Assembly (NCBI RefSeq): GCF_003464085.1
Contig: NZ_QSDR01000046.1
Coordinates: 1 to 26,904 of the forward strand
DNA length: 26,904 nucleotides
Direction: 5' to 3'
From: Clostridium sp. AM58-1XD
Lineage (GTDB): Bacteria; Bacillota; Clostridia; Lachnospirales; Lachnospiraceae
The position numbers and the translations under genes were made by a program. This document shows, piece by piece, positions 16,274 through 24,900 of the stretch. The notes below the pieces were generated by a model. The model saw only the letters and a program-made list of their open reading frames with translations. It did no database searches and was not told the origin of the DNA. The stretch's first letter is position 1; every line of letters begins with the position of its first letter.

Positions 16274-16566
16274 TCATTCTACTGTCTTCGGAACCACATA
16301 CTGTCCGTCCTCGTTTTCGGCGCATTGGCAAGCATCTCCTCGCGCCGTTCTTCATTTGTCACCTCGTCCTCGCGGAACACATTGCAGAGTGGAAATACGT
16401 GGGTCATCGGCTCCTCGCTTTCCGTATCCAGCTCGTTCAGCTTGTCGATATAGTCCAGCATCTTCTCCATGTCCTGTGCTGCCTTTTCCTTTTCTGATTC
16501 AGTCAGCTCCAGCTGCGCCAGAATTCCTATATATTCCATCATTTCATCATTCAATTTTCCCTGCAT
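16274..16566 (-). CDS. gatC: Asp/Glu-tRNA amidotransferase subunit C, with one apparent frameshift
   Basis: GatC is the small belt subunit that holds GatA and GatB together. The first 85 residues match the family (MEYIGILAQLELTESEKEK, DMEKMLDYIDKLNELDT, then the PLCNVFREDEV motif). As read, the end is TRTDSMWFRRQ-stop at 16279. Adding one G near 16312 (ACGGAGGAC) gives EDGQYVVPKTVE and a stop at 16274, the standard GatC tail, for 97 residues. The start ATG at 16566 follows AAGGAGG. It is 10 nt downstream of aspS. The given span is the repaired one. Confidence 0.93.
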
Positions 16567-16576
16567 AACGTCCTCC

Positions 16577-17905
16577 TTATGGTCTCAGTCTGTTCATATC
16601 TCTTGGGAAAAGAGAGGCTTCTCTCACGTTTTCTTCTCCCAGCAGATTCATTGTCAGTCTCTCTAGGCCGATTCCCAGACCCCCGTGAGGCGGCATGCCG
16701 TACTTAAACGCATCCAGGTACGTTTCCAGCCCTTCTTCCGTCATGCCCTTTGCGGCAATCTTTTCCATCAGCTTTGAATATTCGTGGATTCTCTGTCCCC
16801 CTGTCGTAATCTCCATCCCGTGGAGCAGCAGGTCGAAGCTCAGGGTATATCGGGTATCTTCCGGATCATCCATAGCATAGAACGGTCTTTTCTTCGATGG
16901 GTAATGGGTGATGAATACGAAATCCGCGCCGTATTCTTCTTTAAAATATTTTCCGATCAGCTGCTCTTCCTCCGGCTCCAGATCGAAAGGCGTCCGGATG
17001 TTCCTGCCGTATGTTTCCGATACCAGTTTTTTCGCTTCATCAAACCGGACGGCCGGAATTTTATCTGTCCTCGGCAGTGTAACCTTTAATATATCCAGTT
17101 CCTTTTTATAATCTCTGTTCAAAAGCTCCATGATATGCCGGAGAGCGCCGGTCTCCATAGCCATAATATCTTCAAAACTGTCGATATAGCCCATCTCAAA
17201 ATCCAGGCTGACATATTCATTCAGATGGCGTTTCGTATTGTGTTTTTCTGCCCGGAATACCGGACCGGTCTCAAATACACGATCGAATACGCCTACCATG
17301 ATCTGTTTATATAACTGAGGGCTCTGCGCCAGAACGGCCGGCTTATGGAAGTAACTGAGTTTGAATATGTTTGCTCCCCCTTCTGCGCTTTTGGCGCCGA
17401 TCTTCGGCGTATGGATTTCCGTAAATTCTCTGGTATAGAGAAAGTCCCTGAACCCTCTTACAATTCCTTCCTGTATCTTGAATCGAGCTCTCTCCCTCAC
17501 ATTTCTCAGGGACAGCGGCCGCATATCCAGCCTCGCTTCCAGAGATGCATTCAGCTTCCATTTATCAACCGCTAAAGGAAGCGGCTCGTTTGGTTCGGAA
17601 AGGATTTCTGCCTTCAGAAGCCTGATTTCCAGGCCGTGAGGCGCCCGCGCTTCTTTTTTCAGGATTCCTTCTGCTCTGACCGCCGCCCCCTCTCTGATGG
17701 AACGGATATCAGCCTCCCCTTTTCCTTCCTCATAAACCGTCTGAACGAGTCCGTCGCGCCTTCTTATGATGACAAATGAGATTTCTCCCATACGGCGGAT
17801 GCTGTGTATCATGCCTGCTGTGCAGACAGTTGATCCTTCCTCACAGCAGGCCAGCTCTGCAATTCCCAAATCCTTCCGTTCTCTTTCCCCTGTTAAATAC
17901 TTCAT
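16577..17905 (-). CDS. aspS: Archaeal-type, probably non-discriminating aspartyl-tRNA synthetase
   Basis: A class II synthetase of 442 residues. An OB-fold anticodon-binding domain (residues 1-110) is followed by the catalytic domain with motif 2 (VFRAEKHNTKRHLNEYVSLD) and motif 3 (GGLGIGLERLTMNLLG). It lacks the GAD insertion of the roughly 590-residue bacterial AspRS, so it is the short archaeal/AspS2 type. Such enzymes commonly charge both tRNA(Asp) and tRNA(Asn) with Asp, and GatCAB then makes Asn-tRNA(Asn). Its position directly before gatCAB fits this. I chose the ATG at 17905, 7 nt after AGGAGG; the ATG 3 nt upstream is possible. Upstream open sequence is the T-box leader. Confidence 0.93.
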   Translation of the reverse strand: MKYLTGERERKDLGIAELACCEEGSTVCTAGMIHSIRRMGEISFVIIRRRDGLVQTVYEEGKGEADIRSIREGAAVRAEGILKKEARAPHGLEIRLLKAEILSEPNEPLPLAVDKWKLNASLEARLDMRPLSLRNVRERARFKIQEGIVRGFRDFLYTREFTEIHTPKIGAKSAEGGANIFKLSYFHKPAVLAQSPQLYKQIMVGVFDRVFETGPVFRAEKHNTKRHLNEYVSLDFEMGYIDSFEDIMAMETGALRHIMELLNRDYKKELDILKVTLPRTDKIPAVRFDEAKKLVSETYGRNIRTPFDLEPEEEQLIGKYFKEEYGADFVFITHYPSKKRPFYAMDDPEDTRYTLSFDLLLHGMEITTGGQRIHEYSKLMEKIAAKGMTEEGLETYLDAFKYGMPPHGGLGIGLERLTMNLLGEENVREASLFPRDMNRLRP

Positions 17906-17957
17906 CATGTTTCCTCCTGGTTTATACCTCTTCGACTGGGATACTCCGGAACTTATT

Positions 17958-18015
17958 GAAAACAAAAATCCCGTCCCGGAAGTATCCATAACAACAGATA
18001 TTTCCGGGACGGGAT
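17958..18015 (-). terminator. T-box terminator hairpin
   Basis: A perfect 14-bp stem with a 20-nt loop followed by a T-rich tract on the minus strand, 50 nt before aspS. It competes with the T-box antiterminator. Confidence 0.92.
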
Positions 18016-18244
18016 TGCTCCCGCGGTACCACCCGCGATTGTACACACAGCCATTCGGCCTGTTCTGCACCACTCTCATCTATTTAACGCATAAGTTACG
18101 TTCTGCCCTACTGATCCGTTCAGGCAGACAGCTCCGGAGTGTTCCCATTCCTTCCTTTCACCTGCCGGGCTCTCAATCGGTGGCGCCGGCTCCCTGTCTG
18201 GCTAGTTGGCAAGGCGAGTCTCCTTCTCAGCTTTTCTAACAGTT
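17958..18244 (-). ncRNA. T-box leader riboswitch controlling aspS-gatCAB
   Basis: The T-box sequence GGGTGGTACCGCGG is at 18034-18021 (minus strand), with the TGGT that pairs with the tRNA acceptor end. The transcription terminator follows: ATCCCGTCCCGGAA (18015-18002) pairs perfectly with TTCCGGGACGGGAT (17981-17968), ending in TTTTTGTTTTC. Upstream, GAGAG, GGTGAAAGG and CACTCCGGAGC elements mark stem I. The probable specifier is GAAC at 18144-18141, readable as AAC (Asn) or, one base earlier, GAA (Glu). Uncharged tRNA would favour read-through into aspS. Confidence 0.92.
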
Positions 18245-18258
18245 ACGATTTTCCTGCA

Positions 18259-18287
18259 ATTAAACTACAAATTTTTAATTCTGTCAA
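18259..18287 (-). promoter_or_regulatory. Promoter of the T-box / aspS-gatCAB operon
   Basis: Minus-strand TTGACA (18287-18282), 17-nt spacer, TTTAAT (18264-18259), 11 of 12 consensus bases. The -35 lies inside the last codons of dapL and the dapL stop falls in the spacer. Confidence 0.8.
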
Positions 18288-19478
18288 GAGCTTTTTGAGT
18301 ATTTTCATAATTTCCAAAAGCTGTCAGACGAAAATACCCTTCTCCGGCCGGGCCAAATCCTGATCCCGGCGTTCCTACAACATGAGCCTTTTCCAGAAGC
18401 TCGTCAAAGAATTCCCATGAAGTCATTCCTCCCGGAGTCTTCATCCAGATATACGGAGAATTCACGCCTCCGTATGCCGTAAAGCCTGCTTCTGTCAGTC
18501 CTTTAAGAATCATTCCGGCATTCCTCATGTAATAATCGATCTGGCTCTGTATCTGCCGCTCTCCTTCCGGGCTGTAAACGGCTTCTCCTGCTTTCTGGAT
18601 GATATACGGCGCCCCATTGTATTTTGTACACTGCCTCCTGTTCCATAAATCCCTCAGAGATACGCCTCCCCGTTTCAGTGCCTTTGGAACCACAGTGTAA
18701 GCCAGCCTCATCCCGGTAAATCCCGCCTTCTTCGAATAGCTTCTAAGCTCTATGGCGCATTCTTTTGCTCCGCTGCATTCATAAATACTGTGAGGAACAG
18801 ATGGGTCTGTAATATAAGCTTCATATGCTGCGTCATAAATGATGACGGAGCCGTTTTTATTCGCATAGTCCACCCATTCCTGAAGCGCTTTTCTTGTGAT
18901 TGCTTCTCCTGTCGGATTATTCGGGAAGCACAGGTAAATCACGTCTGGTGTTTCTTTTGGAAATTCCGGTACAAATCCATTTTCTTCCGTACATGGCATA
19001 TAAATCAGGCCTTCGTATCTTCCCGTTTCCGTATGGAAGCTTCCGCTCCTCCCGGCCATGATATTGCTGTCCACATAGACCGGATAGACTGGATCGCAAA
19101 CGGCAATCCTGCTGTCTTTACCGAACAGTTCCTGGGTGTTTCCGGAATCACATTTCGCACCGTCGGAAATAAATATTTCTTCCGGCTCTATGGAACATCC
19201 CCTTGCTTTAAAATCCTTTTCAGAAATGATATTTCTCAGGAAATCATACCCCTGTTCCGGGGCGTATCCGTGAAATGTTTCGGCATTTCCCATCTCTCTA
19301 CAGCCCGGTGAAGGGCTTCGATCACTGCCGGTGCGAGAGGCTGCGTCACATCTCCGATCCCCAGTCGGATCACGTCCGCATCCCGGTTTTCCAGCTGGTA
19401 AGCGTTTACCTTTTTTGCTATGGTGCTGAAAAGATAGCTGCCCTGCAGTTTTAAATAGTTGTCATTTATCTCAAACAT
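18265..19478 (-). CDS. dapL: LL-diaminopimelate aminotransferase, with one apparent frameshift
   Basis: A PLP enzyme that converts tetrahydrodipicolinate directly to LL-diaminopimelate for lysine and peptidoglycan synthesis. The start [20 protein letters not shown] and [11 protein letters not shown] match DapL. Other motifs are [35 protein letters not shown], the cofactor-region YDAAYEAYI, and the PLP lysine in [16 protein letters not shown]. After IEALHRAVE the frame breaks near 19288. One G added (GAGGAGATG) restores [13 protein letters not shown] and a 404-residue protein, the usual length. The start ATG 19478 follows AAGGAG and lies 21 nt after the ANTAR gene, so the two are probably co-transcribed. 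Confidence 0.93.
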
Positions 19479-19499
19479 GTCTGTTGTCTCCTTTTTTTC

Positions 19500-20051
19500 T
19501 TATCCTTCGCCGGCCAGCAAAAGTCGAATCATTTCGGCCGTCTCTGAAAAAGTTCTGCCTGTGTCCATGCTCTGCTTCTGAAGATAGCGATGCGCCTCTT
19601 CTTCCGACAGGTGATTCCGTTCCATCAGAAGGTGCTTGGCATCTTCTATGATTTTCTGCTCTTTTGCACTCCTGTGCTGGGCCTTTATAGCCCTCGTCTT
19701 CCGGCATCTGTGCTTTCCGGCTTCCATCATCCGAATGGTGCTGACCAGATCGTATGCATGAACGGGCGTTTCCACTGCCATGGTCCCTGGCGGACTGCTC
19801 TCAATAACCTGGCCGGAAGCAATGAGAAGCAGTTCCGCATAGGCTGGCAGGTACCTCTTAAGCTCCGTAAAATGCATATCTGTAAGTCGGTACCCGCAGA
19901 TGACGAGCCATGCGCCGGTACTGTTCACTTCCTGAAGGGCTTTCGCCCCGGTGCTGCATACGGTCATGCCCTCAAATCCATACCTTATCAGGACATCCTG
20001 TATGCGTTTTCCGATTTCCACTTTTGAAAATACAATGATTATTCGGCTCAT
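19500..20051 (-). CDS. ANTAR-domain regulator with degenerate receiver
   Basis: A 183-residue protein with an N-terminal receiver-like fold (about residues 1-115) and a C-terminal ANTAR RNA-binding domain (about 125-180; KIIEDAKHLLMERNHLSEEE, AHRYLQKQSMD). ANTAR proteins act as antiterminators by binding paired hexaloop hairpins in leader RNAs, and in Clostridia they are often next to glutamine synthetase. The receiver lacks the normal acidic pair (residues 8-9 are Phe-Ser) and the phosphoacceptor (residues 51-54 are ICGY), so activation is unlikely to be by phosphorylation. AGGAG precedes the ATG by 7 nt. It lies between a glnA remnant and dapL. Its RNA target was not found in the window. 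Confidence 0.85.
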   Translation of the reverse strand: MSRIIIVFSKVEIGKRIQDVLIRYGFEGMTVCSTGAKALQEVNSTGAWLVICGYRLTDMHFTELKRYLPAYAELLLIASGQVIESSPPGTMAVETPVHAYDLVSTIRMMEAGKHRCRKTRAIKAQHRSAKEQKIIEDAKHLLMERNHLSEEEAHRYLQKQSMDTGRTFSETAEMIRLLLAGEG

Positions 20052-20089
20052 CCCGTGTCTCCTGCTGCCTCCCGAACGGTTTCATCACT

Positions 20090-20445
20090 CTATATCCTGT
20101 AAAGGTACTCCGAGACCTCCCATTCCGTTACCTTTGAAGCATAGGCGCGTCACTCTTTTTGTTTTGCCGCGCAGTACGCGCTGCAGAAATCGTTTCCCAG
20201 AATCCGCTGAACAAATGAATCTACCCGGAAGGCTTCCATCGCCTTGTGAAGATTGTCGGGAAATATGTCAAAAGATCCTTCCATATCTTTCGGCTCTGTT
20301 TTATGGCGGATTCCATCCAGACCGGCAGCCAGGCGCAAGGCTGCCGTCACATAAGGATCAGAGGCTGTATTTTCCCCTGCCGGGGCCTCCACAAAAGGAT
20401 GCGGAAGGTATCCAGATCCGGTTTCAGAAAAATCGCCTCTCCCAC
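20090..20445 (-). pseudogene. glnA: Rearranged remnant of glutamine synthetase
   Basis: Two glnA-derived pieces are joined. The first (about 20445-20392) encodes FLKPDLDTFRILLWRPRQG, normally about residue 80-100 of GlnA. The second (about 20397-20153), in another frame, encodes APAGENTASDPYVTAALRLA and AGLDGIRHK, then VQRILGNDFCSAY, from the C-terminal third. More than 200 residues between them are missing, including most active-site residues. The C-terminal part also has an in-frame TGA (20152-20150) where family alignments expect TGG (Trp), before the tail RAYASKVTEWEVSEYLYRI. The remnant lies just after gltD and before the ANTAR gene, a natural nitrogen-assimilation position. A functional glnA must be elsewhere. 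Confidence 0.85.
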
Positions 20446-20516
20446 AGGGTATGATTCTCGATCTCCATTTCCCGACAGCGCAAAGGGTTCGTCGAAATTT
20501 CTTTGTTCCTTCCAGA

Positions 20517-21999
20517 TTACAGATTCGTGTATCCCATCAGCGATTCATCTACGGCTCTGGCCGCTTCCCGACCTTCTCTGATCGCCCATACGACGAGCGA
20601 CTGACCGCGTCTCATATCGCCTGCCGCAAAGACTTTATCCACATTTGTTTTGTATGTTTTATCGTCCGCTGCCGCATTCGTCCGCCCGTTTAACGCGACT
20701 CCAAATGCATCAGCCGTACATTTCTGCGCCCCTAGAAAACCGGCTGCAATGAAAACCAGGTCTGCGGCGACGGTCTTTTCGGAACCTTCTACGGGAACCA
20801 TTTGGATCCGTCCCGTTTTCGTCCTTTTCCGGTCTCAGTGAAACAGTTTTTGCTCCGCAGACATTTCCTTCTTTATCTGATATGAAACCGGTAACCGTCG
20901 TCTGGTATATTCTGGGATCGCGGCCGAATACAGCTGTCGATTCCTCCTGACCATAATCTGTTTTCAGAATTCTGGGCCATTGCGGCCATGGATTATTCTC
21001 CGTCCGTTTCTCCGGTGGTTTCGGCATCATTTCCAACTGGACTACGCTCTTAGCTCCCAGGCGGATGGATGTCCCGACGCAGTCGTTCCCTGTATCGCCG
21101 CCTCCGATGACGAGTACGTTCTTATCTTTTGCATCGATGTATTTTTTATCCTTCATATTCGAATCCAAAAGGCTTTTTGTTACGGAAGACAGAAAATCAA
21201 CCGCGAAATAAATTCCTTTTGCCTCTCTTCCTGGCGCCTTGATGTCCCTTGGGTTAGACGCTCCGCAGGCGAGGATTATGCTGTCATATTCCTTAAGCAG
21301 CTTATCTGCCTTTGTCTTTGTGGAAATGTCTGTTCCCGTCATAAATCTCACGCCCTCTTCTTCCATCAACCGGATTCTTCTGTCAATAATGGATTTATCC
21401 AGCTTCATGTTGGGAATTCCATACCTTAAAAGGCCGCCAATTCTATCGCTTCTTTCAAAAACAGTCACCATATGGCCTCTTCTGTTCAGCTGCATAGCTG
21501 CGGCGAGTCCGCTCGGTCCGCTGCCGACAACGGCCACCCTTTTTCCCGTCCTCACCTTTGGCGGTTTCGCCTGGACAAATCCTTCCAGGAAAGCGTTTTC
21601 TATAATTGCACACTCATTTTCCTTCGTGGTAACCGGATCGCCGTCTAAGCCGCATGTACATGCAGCTTCACAGAGGGCCGGACACACTCTGCCTGTAAAC
21701 TCCGGAAAACAGTTCGTCTTCGCCAGCCGTTCATATGCCTGGCGCCAGTTACCCATATAAACGAGATCGTTGAACTCCGGAACCAAGTTATTCAGAGGGC
21801 AGCCGGAGACCATGCCTCCGATCATCATTCCGGACTGGCAGAAAGGGACTCCGCACGCCATGCATCTGGCTCCCTGAAGCTGCTGTTTTTCTCTTGTAAG
21901 CGGCAGATGGAATTCATTAAAATTGGAAATTCTCTGTTCAGGCGGAAAAATACTCCCTGTTTCCCTCTGATATTCTAAGAATCCTGTGGCTTTTCCCAT
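20517..21999 (-). CDS. gltD: Glutamate synthase small subunit, with one apparent frameshift
   Basis: GltD passes electrons from NADPH through FAD and Fe-S clusters to GltB. The N-terminal cluster cysteines are C46, C49 and C54 (CMACGVPFC), with more in CPLNN and [13 protein letters not shown]. The FAD site [17 protein letters not shown] is near residue 148 and the NADPH site [12 protein letters not shown] near 284; the end is [20 protein letters not shown]. At 20812-20814 an extra base (GGG for GG) shifts the frame after EKDENG. Removing it gives [12 protein letters not shown] and a 493-residue protein of normal length. The start follows GGAGGATCAAGG and overlaps the end of gltB by 25 nt. This is the only +1 among the intragenic indels. 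Confidence 0.94.
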
Positions 22000-24900
22000 A
22001 ATCCTTGATCCTCCTGTCTTTTGCTTCCCGTACTGATATAAAACGCCTCGATTTGGGCTTCACCGCCGCTCAGTCCCTTTTCCTCCAGCTGTGTGGAAAG
22101 AAGCAGCATCTTCTTATAATCGTTCGGTATAATCTTTTTGAACTTCGGAAGGTATCCGCCGAAATCATCAAGAATTCGCCCTCCTTTTTCCGATCCCGTC
22201 GCTTTTACATGTGCTTCAATCATATCCTTCAATTCTTTCTCGTCATATTTTGTATCTACCTTCTCAATGGAAACCATCTCTTTATTCATATGACGGTAAA
22301 GCCTGTTGTCCTCATCCAGCACATAGGCGATTCCTCCGCTCATACCGGCTGCAAAATTATTTCCGACAGGTCCCAGGATAACAGCCCTGCCCCCTGTCAT
22401 ATACTCACATCCGTGATCGCCCACGCCTTCTACTACTGCCCGAGCCCCAGAATTGCGGACGCAGAAACGTTCTCCCGCGACGCCGTTAATAAAGGCTTCT
22501 CCACCGGTAGCTCCATACAGCGCTACATTGCCTATGATGATATTTTCTTCGGCAGGCCTCATAAAACCGTCCGGCGGGCATACGGCCAGTTTGCCTCCGG
22601 AAAGCCCTTTACCGAAGTAATCGTTGCTGTCCCCTTTTAATTTGAGGGTCAATCCGGTAGGGATGAACGCTCCGAAGCTCTGTCCTCCCGCGCCTTCACA
22701 CTCTATAGTAATCGTATCGTCTGGCAGCCCGTTCTTATGGCATCTGGTGATCTCGGAGCCAAGAATTGTACCGAATGCCCGGTCCATATTGCCGGTCCGC
22801 ACGCGAATCGTTTTCCGTTCTCCTTTTTCTACGGCGTCTTTTAACTTTTTCAACAAAACCTTTTCATCCAGCGTATTCTCCAGCTTGAAATCATATGCTT
22901 TTTTCGCATTAAACGTAACTTTGCCGCCCGCCTTGGGGTGAAAGAGGATCTGGGTAAAATCCAATTTTCCAGCCCTCGGGTCTTCCGTTTTCCTCACCTT
23001 TAACAGATCGGTCCTTCCCACCATTTCATCGATCGTGCGGATTCCTAGACGAGCCATGTACTCCCTCATTTCCTGAGCTATGAAATACATAAAATTCATC
23101 ACATATTCCGGTTTCCCCTTAAATCTCTTCCGCAGTTCCGGATTCTGGGTAGCGATTCCCATCGGGCACGTATCCAGATTGCACACTCTCATCATGACAC
23201 ATCCCAACGCGACAAGAGGAGCTGTCGCAAATCCATATTCCTCCGCTCCCAGTAAAGTTGCGATTACCACGTCCCGTCCGCTCATCAGCTTACCGTCTGC
23301 TTCGATCATAACCCGTTCTCTCAGGCCGTTTTTAATCAGCGTCTGGTGGGTTTCCGCCACGCCAAGTTCCCACGGCAGGCCTGCGTTGTGAATGGAACTT
23401 CCCGGCGCTGCCCCCGTTCCGCCGTCATATCCGGAAATCAGAATGACTTGAGCGCCGGCTTTGGCAACGCCGGCCGCTACGGTGCCTACTCCGGTTTCCG
23501 ATACCAGCTTCACGGAAATCCTGGCATATTTATTGGCGTTTTTCAGATCGTAGATCAGCTGCGCCAAATCTTCGATGGAATAAATATCGTGATGAGGCGG
23601 CGGGGAAATCAGGCTCACGCCCGGGGTCGAATGCCTCGTCCTGGCAATCCACGGATAGACCTTGCCTGCCGGAAGGTGGCCTCCTTCGCCCGGTTTTGCC
23701 CCCTGCGCCATCTTAATCTGTATTTCTTTCGCAGATACAAGATACCGGCTGGTGACTCCGAACCTTCCGGACGCCACCTGTTTGATCGCCGAACACCTGC
23801 TGTTCTCTGTCCCTTCCGAATCCAGCCGTTCTTCGCTCTCTCCGCCTTCGCCTGTATTGGATTTTCCATGGATACTGTTCATGGCGGCGGCCAGAGCTTC
23901 ATGAGCTTCTTCAGAAATGGAGCCGTAGGACATGGCTCCCGTCTTAAACCGTTTTACGATGGATTCCACCTTCTCCACCTCATCGATGGAAATTCCCTGG
24001 TCGGGATAGTCGAATTCCAGCAACGTCCTTAAATTTCCGCATTCTTCTTTGTCCGCCAACGCCGTATATTCCTTGAACATCCCGTAATCCCCCGTCCTGG
24101 CGGACTGCTGGAGCAGATGGATGGTCTGCGGATTATAGCGGTGCGCTTCTCCCTGACTCCTCATTTTGTGGCTTCCCATACTGGTAAACGTAAAATCCAC
24201 ATCGAGCCCCAGGGGATCGAAGGCGCCTGAATGGATCTCATCCACTTCCTTCGCTATGTCATCCAGCGTGATCCCTCCCACCCTGCTGACTGTATTCGTA
24301 AAATACTGATCTATTACATCTTCAGAAATTCCGACCGCTTCGAATATCTGTGATCCCTGATAAGATTGAATCGCGGAAATTCCCATTTTAGACGCTATTT
24401 TGACGATTCCATGAAGAACGGCGCAGTCATAATCATCCACAGCCGCGTAATAGTCCTTATCCAGCATCCGGTTCTCGATCAGCTCCCGGATCGTATCATG
24501 AGCCAGGTAAGGGTTGACCGCACACGCGCCATATCCCAGCAGGACTGCGTAATGATGGACATCTCTCGGCTCTCCCGATTCCAGTATAATCGCCATGGAT
24601 GTGCGTTTCTTCGTCTTCACCAGATGCTGATGCACAGCGGAAACCGCCAGTAGAGAAGGCATCGGCACATGATTTTCATCCACTCCCCTGTCGGAGAGAA
24701 CCAGTATATTGGCTCCGTCCCGGTAAACTTTATCCACCTCCACGAACAGGTGGTCCAAAGCCCGTTTTAGCTTCATACTCTTATAATATATGATCGGAAC
24801 AACGGCGACCCGGAAACCTTTCACTTTCATATTCTTTATCTTAAGCATATCCGTATTCGTAAGAATTGGATGATTGATCTTCAGAACCTGGCAGTTCTCC

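Noticed and set aside
20800..20825. Programmed frameshifting in gltD
   Set aside because: No slippery heptamer or downstream structure was seen, and similar one-base indels occur in unrelated genes of the window.
23346..24032. Plus-strand open frame of over 200 codons inside gltB
   Set aside because: It is antisense to a well-conserved enzyme domain, has no ribosome-binding site and no recognisable family.
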